Positions 15,901 to 23,930 of a stretch of DNA of 64,000 nt are shown piece after piece (within the stretch, counting starts at the first letter, position 1; each line of letters starts with the position of its first letter). The stretch spans positions 1,364,001-1,428,000 of the forward strand of contig NZ_CP170094.1 of assembly GCF_042180575.1 (NCBI RefSeq). The letters are read 5' to 3'. The position numbers and the translations under genes are program-made. Source of the DNA: Bernardetia sp042180575 (GTDB taxonomy: Bacteria > Bacteroidota > Bacteroidia > Cytophagales > Bernardetiaceae). A model generated the notes under the pieces. The model was not told the DNA's origin. It did not search any database and saw only the letters and a program-made list of their open reading frames with translations.

Positions 15901-17898
15901 TCTGCAACTAGCGATACACTTCGTCTTTGTGAAGGAGATTCATTAGTTTTAAATGCTTTCCGTCCAGAACACAATAATAATTTTAATTATCAATGGAGAA
16001 TAATTGAAAGCAATCAAGTCGTTTCTACAAGTTCAAAAATTGCTATCAATTATGAAATGGTAAATAATTATATTTCAAATCGTTTTGAGGTAAAAGTAAG
16101 TGACCCAAATCTTACTGGTGGTGGAAGTTGTTCTGTTTTAGATACTGTAATTGTTCGTTTTGATAGAAAAACAGGAGTTCAGATTGATTCTACTTTCATA
16201 AAAACGTTATGTTTAGGTCAAACTCAAACACTTACAGCAACAGGCGCAGATGCTTATACTTGGAGTAATGGAGCAACCAGTTCAACCATTGAAGTTACAC
16301 CAACAGAAGCAGGTTATTACACTTTTATTGTCAATGGCACTTTCAATTCTCCTAATCTTTGTGGAGCAAGTGCAGATACAATCAAATTTAGAGTAGTCAA
16401 TGTTCCTGAATTATCTGTACCTGAAACGCTTGTTATTTGTGAAAACGATTCGGTAGAAGTAGATGCTTTCTTGCCTTCTCATCAGCCTCGTTATGTTTAT
16501 GAATGGACAAACGAAACAACAGGAGAAATAATTGATACATTAGCTCTGCACGTTTTCAAACAAGATTCTGCGAATGTTACTTATCAACCTCAAACTTTCA
16601 AAGTAGGCGTTTATGATACGCTAGGTGGTGGACGTTGTGGAATAGAAAGTCTAATTACAGTTACTTTTTCAAGGTCTGCAACACCAACTATCACAGCATC
16701 AGATACGCTTGTTTGTGTAGGCGAACAAATCACACTTACAGCCGAAGGAGCAACTAATTTTACTTGGAACACAGGCGAAACAACGCAATCAATTACAGTT
16801 TCTTCCGATTCAGCAGGTGTATTTAGATATACTGTTTTGGGAAGTTATGGCGATGGCGAAAATGTATGTGATAGCTTAGGAACAAGTATTTTAGTTCAAT
16901 TCAAAGGTGTTCCGACTATCAAACTTAATAAACCTGATACAGTCAGTATTTGTGTAGGTGATTCAATTCAGTTTATTGCAAGTGGTGGAGCTTCTTATTC
17001 GTGGTCGCACACTCCTACCGAAACAGGCGATACGGTTGTTGTTTATCCAACTGATACGACGATGTATGTGGTTACTGGTTTTGATACTTTAGGTTGTTCT
17101 TCTACTGATACTGTCGTTGTTTTGGCTCAACCTCAAATTGATTTGGGTGCAGACCAGCAACTTTGTAAAGGCGATACAACAATTATTGGTGCGCCTCGTC
17201 CTTTTGGAGCAGAATATTTATGGAGTACAGGAGCAACAAGTGATTCTATTACAGTTACTTTTGGTGGAAAATATTATGTAGAAGTAAAAATAAATGAATG
17301 TAGTTATACCGATTCGGTTACTATTTCATATATCAACCCACCTAAATTGACAGCAATAGACACTGTTCTTTGTTTTGAAGATGAAGAGTCAAAATTGATT
17401 TTCCACGAATTAGGAGTAAAAATTAGAAACTACGATTCTACGGCAAGATACCGTTATCAATGGCTAGATGAAACTGGCGAAATTGTAGGCGAAGATTCAC
17501 TCTTGAAAACTAAATACGGTGGAAATTATTTAGTCAGAGTAACAGCAGAATACGAAACTTCTTGTAATGCAATGACGAGTTTGGTAATAAAGGCAAGCTG
17601 CGAACCCGAACTTTATATTCCAACAGCATTTACACCAAATAATGATGATTTTAATGATGAATGGGAACTTTTCGGACGTTATTATGCAAATCTTCGTATC
17701 AAAATTATTGACCGTTGGGGAATGATTATGCACGAATCTTATACTGAATCCTCGTCTGATGAAATTGAGTTTTGGAATGGACAGTACAAAGGAAAACAAG
17801 TTCCTGCTGGCGTTTATTATTACGAAATCACATATAATAGCCCTGCCGATAATAGCCAAACTATTAAACGCACAGGAACAGTTACTGTGATTTATTAA
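9916..17898 (+). CDS. giant secreted M43 metalloprotease with HYR repeats and type IX secretion C-terminal domain
   Basis: 2660 residues. A signal peptide ends near residue 41 (SFSHLSYSQ). The pappalysin-type (M43) zinc protease domain follows, with HEIGHALRLSH near residue 262 and the Met-turn NTMSYS near 322. Then come a GEVED domain (about 418-512, YIDYNNDGDFADAGEE); two similar Ig-like units beginning PCDITAIT and PCTISAIT (about 515-800 and 797-1075); a choice-of-anchor-D/ASPM-type domain (from EINVVGNSVSI, about 1082-1198); six HYR repeats (about 1199-1659); and about ten PKD/Ig-like segments with LxVCxGDSxxLxA motifs. The last 100 residues (YIPTAFTPNNDDFNDEW to GVYYYEIT) are the gliding-motility-associated C-terminal domain (CHU_C), the type B sorting signal of the type IX secretion system. 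The product should be exported and cell-attached or released. It is alone in its transcription unit; porX in this window is the likely link to secretion control. Confidence 0.93.
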   Translation: MSNKFILYLQNCCSNFPKKRNAIRLVLLLFFISFSHLSYSQFDRTNHQAGEPEPCATDIIHQRKMAEDPAYRENYKKMNDDLREYIQNTPNQRREGDLIIIPLVVHIMHTGGAVGSIYNPTDARINDMVAYLNQMYRNQAPFNTAGGVDVEIQFELAQRTENCTATTGINRVDASGVTGYTANGISTGGANPGVPEIQIKDLSRWSNTEYYNIWIVNKLNGADGTIGSFTAGYAYFPGAGSDVDGTVMLATQIDPGEITLPHEIGHALRLSHTFQGSGGVGVCPPNADCATQGDFVCDTAPHDVDHFQCTTNVCDADLTVLENTMSYSGCQDKFTLGQKNRMRTALETQRPGLISSLGSEPPPASLAAIACIPTTGTPSFSGMERVRFNTIDVTSGAADDEGSYVDRSCVQGTTVLAGSTHELRVNSFFTNSHKVRAYIDYNNDGDFADAGEEILVSNSGIEHIASVVIPTTGVPFNQPLRMRVVGDFQGNTDPTSCTVDQGQAEDFSVIIETNLPCDITAITAGTQTACDPTTNEYTQQVTVTFANEPSSGNLVVNGQAFPLTTSPQTVTLTGLNSDGATVDVTATFSANGTCPFTETALFTAPAACEPRITLGTITPTTYCAGETISVPYTTGGTFNAGNTFTAQLSSAGGNFVASIATGTGTSPISITIPNTAANGTAYKIRVFSSSPSLISANSSNLTINALPLDRTIIANPNTVNTGQSANIDIANSQTGVSYQLQDVTAGNTNVGTPVAGTGGLISIPTGNLTATTDFRVIATNTATCERVLNTTTVTVVVPCTISAITEGSTGTCDATTNLYSKDVTVTYVVPPVTGDLVVNGQNFPITTSPQTVTLTGLIADGNSVDITVSFSADAACTFTQTNAFTAPTPCNIPTITLGTITPITYCPTATISVPFTFSGAFGAGNTFTAQLSDENGNFVIPLVENTFNSPISLFIPASATPSTNYRVRVIGSDPFTTSAEFDVTVLPLPLDRTIIANPAIIALGASSNIEIPNSQTTVNYQLQDVSNSNANIGTPQTGTGGTLSIPTGNLTSTTDFRVVATNPVTGCERILNTVTVTINAPEINVVGNSVSILSGDITPSLADNTDFGSQLTCNGFIRKTFTIQNTGTLDLDISNISVTGTDFTFPLPTFPLTIAAGNSQDIVITFDPSTDGNQTQTLTILSNDNDEATYTFDIKGRGELDTQNPTITAPTTVTADTDTGICTASGVALGTPTVNDNCGTPTITNNAPLVFPSGTTNVVWTATDAAGNTASATQIVTVTDNENPTITAPADVNVSCPDDVVLGTPTSSDNCGINSTTNDAPTVFPNGVTTVVWTVTDFEGNTATASQTVTVNDTQDPTISTPADISVGCPQNVVLVDPTISDNCTGAILTNDAPTAFPQGTTTVTWTVTDAAGNTATSTNTVTVNDVTNPTITAPSDLTLSCTDAVVLGTPTTNDDCGVASVTNDAPIAPATYSLGTTTVTWTVTDNSGNTATATQTVTISDTENPTITAPLSVVVSTDAGICTASSVDLGTPTTADNCGVATVTNNAPSIFPLGNTDVIWTVTDNAGNTATATQPVLVLDRINPTMTNPVPVNLLTDIGACTATNNLTPPTTSDNCTIADVTSNAPANFPIGTTNVRWTATDGAGNTVTKTQVVNVRRNPASVTVAISSPDTVICTNETTIFEATGATSYVFYRNGVEVSTSSTYEPPVGTFQNGDQVWVIGQTNSCPDTTRKMTVIVNPLPVVDLGVDRFKCQNDTATLTVPANADYIFDWKKLDATGTAVSVGNGNNTLLALDTGTYFVNVTNTVTGCSNTSNRVKVRNYDDNVVVNLGADKTICDPADLPYRLVGSDLSHLAGTTYEWYVAGTNTIIGSDSVLDVTAENTYSVVAQDPRGCRISDTIRINFTPTPDFVITGHESPNCSTFDTLRIERTNVRNMTINWFGNGIVSTSDSNKVAIVNVSGIYTATVIDNNTDANCTYSQSVEVFVRPNIDLGLSATSDTLRLCEGDSLVLNAFRPEHNNNFNYQWRIIESNQVVSTSSKIAINYEMVNNYISNRFEVKVSDPNLTGGGSCSVLDTVIVRFDRKTGVQIDSTFIKTLCLGQTQTLTATGADAYTWSNGATSSTIEVTPTEAGYYTFIVNGTFNSPNLCGASADTIKFRVVNVPELSVPETLVICENDSVEVDAFLPSHQPRYVYEWTNETTGEIIDTLALHVFKQDSANVTYQPQTFKVGVYDTLGGGRCGIESLITVTFSRSATPTITASDTLVCVGEQITLTAEGATNFTWNTGETTQSITVSSDSAGVFRYTVLGSYGDGENVCDSLGTSILVQFKGVPTIKLNKPDTVSICVGDSIQFIASGGASYSWSHTPTETGDTVVVYPTDTTMYVVTGFDTLGCSSTDTVVVLAQPQIDLGADQQLCKGDTTIIGAPRPFGAEYLWSTGATSDSITVTFGGKYYVEVKINECSYTDSVTISYINPPKLTAIDTVLCFEDEESKLIFHELGVKIRNYDSTARYRYQWLDETGEIVGEDSLLKTKYGGNYLVRVTAEYETSCNAMTSLVIKASCEPELYIPTAFTPNNDDFNDEWELFGRYYANLRIKIIDRWGMIMHESYTESSSDEIEFWNGQYKGKQVPAGVYYYEITYNSPADNSQTIKRTGTVTVIY
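13512..14892 (+). repeat. six tandem HYR-domain coding repeats
   Basis: Six units of roughly 75-80 codons, each starting near NPTITAP and carrying a DNCG-type motif, NxAPxxFPxGTTxVxWTxTD and AGNTATxTQTVTV. Units 1, 5 and 6 have a longer first half with a TGICTAS-type segment; units 2-4 have a short CPxDVVLGTP form. They lie inside the M43 protease gene and could recombine to change its length. Confidence 0.85.
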
Positions 17899-17920
17899 TT
17901 TTTAAATTGATAATTTTATT

Positions 17921-17961
17921 AAAAATCTCTTTCTTGTTGAAAAATAAGGAAGAGATTTTTT
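17921..17961 (+). terminator. rho-independent terminator after the M43 protease gene
   Basis: AAAAATCTCTT at 17921-17931 pairs perfectly with AAGAGATTTTT at 17950-17960, ending in a T run, 22 bases after the stop codon. Confidence 0.85.
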
Positions 17962-17993
17962 ACTTTTAAGGATTATTTTACCTACTTATTCTA

Positions 17994-18599
17994 ATGAAAA
18001 AATACATAATTTTATTTTTGCTGTTTGCTGCTTCCTTAGTTTATAATCAAACATGGGGGATGATTGGTTTAGCAGATGAAACATATTACACACCTTATGG
18101 AAATGAAATAGATAATTGGACAGGAAATACTTTGAGAGCAGACGGAAAAGAACAATTAACAGGACTAGATACATGGTATTTTTATAAGGGTTTTATCATA
18201 GGAAAATGTAGCTGTTCACCTTCTTTTAATGATAGAATTAGAGCAGAAATAGATTTGGGTAATTATTTTGTTTTCAATGAAACTACCTATGAATCCCATT
18301 TTTTCGAAACAGAATTAGAATGGGATATTTTCTTAGAACAAAATAATTTAAAACCTATATTTTGGACACGATGGCATGATGGAGGAGATATGGGTAATAT
18401 ACTTTTCTTTATAGCTTTTTTACTAATATTCTATTTCTTTGTTTCTATTCCTCTTTTGATTTGGTTTTTTGTGAGTTTTTATAAAAGCATCAAAAAAGAA
18501 GGTTTTAAATTTAGTAATCCTTATTTTATTTCAATGATATGTTTATCATCTGTAATTTTTTTGATGTGGATTTTAGAACAATTCCCAAGTAGTATTTAA
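17994..18599 (+). CDS. hypothetical inner-membrane protein
   Basis: 201 residues. An N-terminal signal or anchor (KKYIILFLLFAASLVYN) is followed by a soluble, probably periplasmic, part of about 110 residues with a CSCSP motif, then two hydrophobic segments (ILFFIAFLLIFYFFVSIPLLIWFF split in two around residue 140-160, and a last one near 180-196). No family is recognised. It lies 15 bases before a lipoprotein gene and probably shares its transcript. Confidence 0.75.
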   Translation: MKKYIILFLLFAASLVYNQTWGMIGLADETYYTPYGNEIDNWTGNTLRADGKEQLTGLDTWYFYKGFIIGKCSCSPSFNDRIRAEIDLGNYFVFNETTYESHFFETELEWDIFLEQNNLKPIFWTRWHDGGDMGNILFFIAFLLIFYFFVSIPLLIWFFVSFYKSIKKEGFKFSNPYFISMICLSSVIFLMWILEQFPSSI

Positions 18600-18614
18600 T
18601 CTAAAAAAACGCTT

Positions 18615-19184
18615 ATGAAAATCTACAAAACCTCTCTTCTTTTACTTCTAATTCTTTTCGCTTTTAATTCGTGCAGTAGAAAAAATCATTCTTATAGAAT
18701 AGACAAAAATTCAGAATTCAAGTATGAATATGTTTTTTCATTTGACGATAAAAGTAAAGTAAAGACAGAAAAGAAGGAAACTACAAAAAGTAAAATAAGT
18801 GGTATTGTTTCAAATAAAAACGGTCAGGGAGAGTTTTATGTGTTGCAGATAATAAACTTAGAGGGTAATTTTGAAACAATGATAGATGTAGAATTAAATG
18901 GAAATTTTGAAATGGAAATTCCTAAAGGCAAATATAAAGCAAATGTAGAAAGTTATTATTCAGAACGTTTAGATTTCAAATTTGAAATAGAAGAAAATGA
19001 AGAACTTGTTTTTGACATTTATCTGAAAATGAAACCAGAATTAACCATCTATCAAATCAATTCTAAAAAGCCTCTTTCTAAAAACAGAGAAAAAATAAAA
19101 AACTGTATAAAAGAAAGCAGAAATAAAAAAGGAGGAAAACCTTGTTGGGAAAAGGATAAATATACTATTTCCATACAAATCTAA
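18615..19184 (+). CDS. hypothetical lipoprotein with carboxypeptidase-regulatory-like fold
   Basis: 189 residues. The N-terminus KTSLLLLLILFAFNSC is a lipoprotein signal with the lipobox cysteine at residue 20. Residues about 60-135 (ISGIVSNKNGQGEFYVLQI to NGNFEMEIPKGKYKANVESY) look like a beta-sandwich of the CarboxypepD_reg type, common in Bacteroidota surface proteins. The C-terminal 35 residues are basic. It follows the membrane protein at 17994 by 15 bases; its function is unknown. Confidence 0.75.
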   Translation: MKIYKTSLLLLLILFAFNSCSRKNHSYRIDKNSEFKYEYVFSFDDKSKVKTEKKETTKSKISGIVSNKNGQGEFYVLQIINLEGNFETMIDVELNGNFEMEIPKGKYKANVESYYSERLDFKFEIEENEELVFDIYLKMKPELTIYQINSKKPLSKNREKIKNCIKESRNKKGGKPCWEKDKYTISIQI

Positions 19185-19213
19185 TTCAATAAGTATAATC
19201 CTACTACGTAAAC

Positions 19214-20707
19214 TTAAATAATTTTTTCCAACTCATCAGCAATTTTTCTATCATTTGAAAGGCGAGGAACTTTATTTTGTCCTCCTAATTTTCCAATAGA
19301 TTTCATATACGTTTGAAAACCCTCAGCAGGAAGACAGCGAATAACTAATCTTTTCAAAATAGAACCTCTTATCAAATCATTGTAATAAGAATTCAATTCT
19401 TGTAATTTATTATCCAAGTCAGTTGCAAATTTCTCTAAATCATTCGGCTGGTTTTCAAAAGCTATAAACCATTCATGATATGGTAAACCTTCTTTGGGTG
19501 TAACTTGTGGCGCAACAGTAAACTCTGTCGTTCTTGTTTCTGGATGTTTGTCTAAAGCGAAACGCAATGCCTGTTCGACTTCACTTCCAATGACATGCTC
19601 TCCAAAAGCAGAAATAAAATGTTTTATTCTACCAGAAAAAATAATTTTATAAGGGTCTTTACTCACAAATTTGATGGTATCCCCAATGCTGTATCCCCAG
19701 AGTCCTGCATTACTATTCAAAATAAGTGCATAATTTTTATCTAATTCTACTTCCGAAATACTCAAACGAGGTGGATTTTCATCATAGAAATTTTCAGCAG
19801 GGATAAACTCAAAGAAAATCCCACTATTCAAAAGCAATAAAAGTGAATTGTCATGTTGAGAATTTTGGTAGGCAAAAAATCCTTCTGAAGCAGGAAATGT
19901 TTCGATAGAATCTATTTTTTCTCCAATAGATTCGTAAATTTTATTTCTGTAAGGTTCAAAATTAACCCCACCATAAACAAACAAATCAAAATTTGGAAAA
20001 ATATCTTTTATCTGTTTTCCATCTGTTCGCTCATGCAAACGGTCAAAATACATTTGTACCCAAGGTGGAATCCCTGAAATCAAAGACATATCAGAATGAA
20101 TGGTTTCATCAATGATTTTATCTAGTTTTTGCTCCCAATCTTCAATACAATTTGTTTGGTAAGAAGGTTTTTGATTTGTTCTTAGATAAGAAGGAACGTG
20201 ATGATTTACAATTCCCGACAGCCTTCCCAACGGAATACCTGCTTTTTCCTCTAAAACAGGACTACCCGAAAGAAAAATCAAGCTCTTATCTAAAAACTGA
20301 CTTTTTCCAGTTTCATTGATATAACACAAAAGCGCATCTCTAGCCGAATTGATATGATTTGGAATAGAATCTTTTGTAATCGGAATGTATTTTGTTCCTG
20401 ATGTCGTTCCTGATGTTTTGGCAAAATACAATGGTTTTCCTTTCCAAAGAATATCTTGTTCTCCTTTCAAAATACGGTCAATATAAGAACGCAAATCTTC
20501 ATAATCATTTATGGAAACATTCTTTTTGAAGTCTTCATAATTTTTGATATCGCCAAAGTTATGGTCTTTTCCAAAAGCTGTATTTTTTGCTTCAAAGACC
20601 AATTTCTGTAACCATTGATGTTGAATTTTTTCCGAATTTTGAATCCATTTTTTTTGCTGACTTACAATGTATGAAGCAAATGGACGAGAAAGAAGAGAAC
20701 GAATCAT
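19214..20707 (-). CDS. GH3-family acyl-adenylating enzyme, copy 1
   Basis: 497 residues, full length for the GH3 auxin-responsive-promoter family. The family belongs to the acyl-adenylate-forming enzymes; plant members join amino acids to acyl acids, while bacterial roles are mostly unknown. Visible family blocks are FAKTSGTTSGTKYIPIT (phosphate-binding loop), NFDLFVYGGVNFEPYRNKI, FPASEGFFAYQ, NSNAGLWGYSIGDTIKF and FSGRIKHFISAFGEHVI (hinge), and the C-terminal KLGGQNKVPRLSNDRKIADEL. A paralogue lies at 34474-36006. It is downstream of yqgE on the same strand, separated by a hairpin repeat at 20725-20754. Cytoplasmic. Confidence 0.92.
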   Translation of the reverse strand: MIRSLLSRPFASYIVSQQKKWIQNSEKIQHQWLQKLVFEAKNTAFGKDHNFGDIKNYEDFKKNVSINDYEDLRSYIDRILKGEQDILWKGKPLYFAKTSGTTSGTKYIPITKDSIPNHINSARDALLCYINETGKSQFLDKSLIFLSGSPVLEEKAGIPLGRLSGIVNHHVPSYLRTNQKPSYQTNCIEDWEQKLDKIIDETIHSDMSLISGIPPWVQMYFDRLHERTDGKQIKDIFPNFDLFVYGGVNFEPYRNKIYESIGEKIDSIETFPASEGFFAYQNSQHDNSLLLLLNSGIFFEFIPAENFYDENPPRLSISEVELDKNYALILNSNAGLWGYSIGDTIKFVSKDPYKIIFSGRIKHFISAFGEHVIGSEVEQALRFALDKHPETRTTEFTVAPQVTPKEGLPYHEWFIAFENQPNDLEKFATDLDNKLQELNSYYNDLIRGSILKRLVIRCLPAEGFQTYMKSIGKLGGQNKVPRLSNDRKIADELEKII

Positions 20708-20724
20708 AATTTGGTAATTATGTC

Positions 20725-20754
20725 GTTGGTGGAGACACCAACAACGGCAAGTCG
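20725..20754. repeat. hairpin GTTGGTG-gaga-CACCAAC followed by AACGGC
   Basis: A 7-base perfect stem at 20725-20731 and 20736-20742 followed by AACGGCAAGTCG. It is a member of the hairpin family also seen at 36039-36062, 48467-48498, 49531-49557 and 52389-52411. Confidence 0.7.
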
Positions 20755-20800
20755 ATGTTAAGTTATTTTTTTCTGATAGTTTGGAAGTTATGAGCTATTT

Positions 20801-21376
20801 TTAATTTAAGCGTGGGTCAGTTGGATAGTTTGAATATATTTTATATTTCCCTCCCATTTCCTTCAAAATTGCACTCCAAAGGTCTTCAGGCTCATATTCA
20901 AACATAATTTTAGGATTTACTTTTGATATAATCCATGTATTATTTTCTAGTTCTGCTTCCAACTGTAACTCTGACCACCCACTATAACCCACAAAAAAAC
21001 GACAATTTTCTTCTGTAATTTTCCCTTTTAAAGCAAGTTTTTGAAGGTCTTCAAAATCTCCTCCCCAAAAAATATCTTCTGAAATAGTGAGTGCTTCTTT
21101 GAATGAAGTAAGAGTATGCAAAAAGTGCATTGTGTGCTGATCAACAGGACCTCCTACAAATAATCTATTTTCAATTTCTAATAAATCAGTTGCTTCACTC
21201 ACACTAATATCAGTTGGACGATTGACTACTAAGCCAAAAGCACCTTCTTCTGAATGTTGGCAAACTAATATGACAGTCCTGTCAAAATTTGGGTCATCTA
21301 ATAAAGGTTCTGCTAACAAGAAAAAGCCTGCTTGTATAGCATTATCATCATTAAAAGGAGAGTCAAAAAATTGCAT
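20801..21376 (-). CDS. YqgE/AlgH family protein (UPF0301)
   Basis: 191 residues, typical for the family. Conserved blocks are GFFLLAEPLLDDPNFDRTVILV near the start, EGAFGLVVNRPT, FVGGPVD and FVGYSGWSELQLEAEL. YqgE/AlgH proteins are widespread; AlgH was linked to alginate control in Pseudomonas, but the biochemical role is unknown. Cytoplasmic. It lies between the periplasmic-binding-like gene (98 bases upstream) and the GH3 gene. Confidence 0.94.
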   Translation of the reverse strand: MQFFDSPFNDDNAIQAGFFLLAEPLLDDPNFDRTVILVCQHSEEGAFGLVVNRPTDISVSEATDLLEIENRLFVGGPVDQHTMHFLHTLTSFKEALTISEDIFWGGDFEDLQKLALKGKITEENCRFFVGYSGWSELQLEAELENNTWIISKVNPKIMFEYEPEDLWSAILKEMGGKYKIYSNYPTDPRLN

Positions 21377-21473
21377 TGAAAGTGGATATTAGGGGTTATA
21401 AAAATGAAAGATTGAAAAATTAATTACTACAAATTAATAATGTTTTCTGTATATTTTAATTATTAACTATCAT

Positions 21474-23231
21474 TTAATCTTGATAAAAATGGTTTACAAT
21501 TTCTAAACGATTATTTACAAAACGAAGTAAAGGAACAAGTTGATTATCATTTGAACCATAATAATTTTGACCTATCATTACTTTTCCTTCTCTAAAGCGT
21601 TCTTGTTGTAATTGATTTTCAAAGTTTATTCCATATTTGTACATCGTTTTTCCAAAAAAGTAGAGCGATTCATAACCTACATAAGCATATTCCGAAGGCA
21701 AAAGATTTGTTTTGTTGATATATTTTTTGACAAATTCTTTATTTTTTAATGGACTAACATAATCGGTATAGATAAAAAACACAGACCTATCCATAAAATC
21801 ATTCATATCAATTTGGTCAAATTTGAGCCAATCTTTATCTATAAAAAGAGGAATATCTACTCTGGAAGTTTTCAAAACACTAATTACAGATCCTGCCACA
21901 GCCAGTTCTGAACTTGCTACAAAAATATGAGCTGTTGTATCTCCTTCAGGTTTTTTGAATGTTTCGCCTTCTTTAAGTCTTGGAGGTTTGGAAGCAATCG
22001 GTTTTAATAGAGAATTTATTCTATTAAAAGTACTTTTTCCAGCACTCACTTTCTCAAACACCATTATTTTTCCTCCTTTTTCTTCTACAATTTTTTTATA
22101 AGCATAAGCTAAAGTAGAATCTTTACGAGAATCACCATAAATAATATAGGCTTTATCAGCATTCAAGGAGTCAAACGAATAGTCAGCAACTGCTTTTGCT
22201 TGTGTATAAAAACTAGGTTCGAAAAGATAGGTATTTCGTTTTCCTTCAATCAAATCAGGTGTATAAGAAAGTGGGTTTACCATATTTATACTGTTTTTTT
22301 GTGCAAAATCGGATACAATAGGAAATGTAGTAGGATATAAAGGACCAAAAAACATATCTATATTTTTCATGGCTGAAAGACCAACCAAACGCTTTACATT
22401 ATTGGCATCATTTTCTGTATCAAAAGGCAATAAATTGATTATAATTCCTTCATTTTTTAAGTCTTCTTGTGCCACTTTCATTCCTTCATACAAATCTAAA
22501 AATGATTGCACTTCACGAGCCGAACTTTCATTTTGTAACCTAAAAGGAAGCATTACAGCTACATTATATTCTTTCTTTTTGACAACTTTATCTGATACTG
22601 CATTTTGCTTTTTTTGATAGGGAGATGTATAACCATAAGCAAACTCAATGTCTTTCAATAATTTTGTATCCTCTTCTGATGTTTCATTTTGCCCTGCTAA
22701 TTTATCAGCTAGAGCTTCTGATAAAGCACGGTCTTTTGAGAATTTTTGATATAATAATTTTAATTCTGCAACAGATTTTTGAGGTAAAAATGCTCCTTTT
22801 AAATTTTGAACAGCTACACGCAATTTTGAACCTTTGATTTCATCTAGCCACGTCATGGCTTGTAAAGATTGGTCTTTTTCGAAAGCAATTACTCCACCTA
22901 AATAAAGCATTTCTTGATATTGGTCAGCGTGTAGGGAAGCATTTTTTGCTTTTGCTAAAAGCTCACTAATTTTGGTATAAGCTGTTGCAAGGTCACCTCC
23001 TTTATAGCTTGCCATGGAATAAAGATAACTAGCAGGATAAAAGAATCCATTATTAGGATTTTCTTGCATAGCCATAATTAGACTTTGGCGAGCTGCCGAA
23101 TAATTTTTGTTAGAAAGTTCTGTTTTACCTTTTTGGTAATAACTCTGATAATCTACTTGAGCAAAAGAAGATAAAGGCGAAAAAATAAATAGCAAACTAG
23201 CTATTACACTTAAAAATAAAGTAAAACGCAT
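21474..23231 (-). CDS. TPR plus periplasmic-binding-like protein (receptor-family ligand-binding domain)
   Basis: 585 residues from the ATG at 23231, chosen because it begins directly with a signal peptide (RFTLFLSVIASLLFIFSPLSSFAQ); an 18-residue upstream extension is open but unlikely. Residues about 25-190 have helical repeats of the TPR kind (YYQKGKTELSNKNYSAARQSL). From about 220 (KKEYNVAVMLPFRLQN) a type I periplasmic-binding fold runs to the end, like amino-acid receptors and LpoA-type penicillin-binding-protein activators. It is exported to the periplasm, perhaps for cell-wall control or ligand sensing. There is no ABC transporter beside it, which argues against simple uptake. Confidence 0.82.
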   Translation of the reverse strand: MRFTLFLSVIASLLFIFSPLSSFAQVDYQSYYQKGKTELSNKNYSAARQSLIMAMQENPNNGFFYPASYLYSMASYKGGDLATAYTKISELLAKAKNASLHADQYQEMLYLGGVIAFEKDQSLQAMTWLDEIKGSKLRVAVQNLKGAFLPQKSVAELKLLYQKFSKDRALSEALADKLAGQNETSEEDTKLLKDIEFAYGYTSPYQKKQNAVSDKVVKKKEYNVAVMLPFRLQNESSAREVQSFLDLYEGMKVAQEDLKNEGIIINLLPFDTENDANNVKRLVGLSAMKNIDMFFGPLYPTTFPIVSDFAQKNSINMVNPLSYTPDLIEGKRNTYLFEPSFYTQAKAVADYSFDSLNADKAYIIYGDSRKDSTLAYAYKKIVEEKGGKIMVFEKVSAGKSTFNRINSLLKPIASKPPRLKEGETFKKPEGDTTAHIFVASSELAVAGSVISVLKTSRVDIPLFIDKDWLKFDQIDMNDFMDRSVFFIYTDYVSPLKNKEFVKKYINKTNLLPSEYAYVGYESLYFFGKTMYKYGINFENQLQQERFREGKVMIGQNYYGSNDNQLVPLLRFVNNRLEIVNHFYQD

Positions 23232-23363
23232 GAAATAGTGATAAATGATAAGTGATAAATGGTAAGTGAAAATACAGAATTTCAATTACTGAATATAAAA
23301 AATAATAAGATACTGAAAGCTAAGAATTGCATATTAGGTAATAAATAGTATTCTCCAAAGAAA

Positions 23364-23864
23364 TTAACTGGTTACTGGAGGTAGTTGATACGGTACAAAT
23401 TTGCTTACATCTTGTCCATAACGATACAATTCTCTCACAATAGAAGAGCTGATAAAGGTATATTCAGGAGAAGTAATCAAAAAAACAGTTTCTATATCCG
23501 AATCTACGTGTTTATTGGCTTGAGAAATGGGTGTTTCATACTCAAAATCAGTCGTATTTCGAATGCCACGAAGAATAAATCTTGCACTATTTTTTTTTGC
23601 AAAGTGAGCTGTAAGTTCAGAATAGGCTTGTATTTCGATGTTTTCTTCGTCTTTGAAAGTTTCTTGTATCATTTTTTCCATTGTTTCTAAAGGAAAAAAA
23701 CGTTTTTTTGTACTATTAAATCCAATAGAAATAATAATTTTATCAAAAAGATGAAGTCCACGTCTTACTACATCTTCATGTCCTTTTGTAAATGGGTCAA
23801 AAGAACCTGGGAAAATGGCAATGCGTGGAATATGTTTTGTTGGTGTATTATTTTCTTTCTCCAT
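23364..23864 (-). CDS. coaD: phosphopantetheine adenylyltransferase
   Basis: 166 residues, normal for CoaD, which joins AMP to 4'-phosphopantetheine in coenzyme A synthesis. The nucleotidyltransferase signature IAIFPGSFDPFTKGHEDVV (GxFDPxTxGH) lies at residue 15. RGIRNTTDFEYE and the C-terminal TFISSSIVRELYRYGQDVSKFVP are further CoaD hallmarks. Cytoplasmic. It lies 66 bases after the pseudouridine synthase, with an AACAGAGTT hairpin between them. Confidence 0.96.
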   Translation of the reverse strand: MEKENNTPTKHIPRIAIFPGSFDPFTKGHEDVVRRGLHLFDKIIISIGFNSTKKRFFPLETMEKMIQETFKDEENIEIQAYSELTAHFAKKNSARFILRGIRNTTDFEYETPISQANKHVDSDIETVFLITSPEYTFISSSIVRELYRYGQDVSKFVPYQLPPVTS

Positions 23865-23897
23865 GATAATGTTGCTATTTGTGATTTATTATCATAA

Positions 23898-23918
23898 AAC
23901 AGAGTTCAAAACTCTGTT
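23898..23918. repeat. perfect hairpin AACAGAGTT-caa-AACTCTGTT
   Basis: A 9-base perfect stem, the same stem as at 6237-6256 with a different loop. It sits between the RluA-family gene and coaD. Confidence 0.75.
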
Positions 23919-23930
23919 CAATTCATAAAA

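Noticed and set aside
21474..23285. Longer start for the periplasmic-binding-like protein at 23285
   Set aside because: It would place 18 residues before an otherwise ideal signal peptide; the ATG at 23231 was used.
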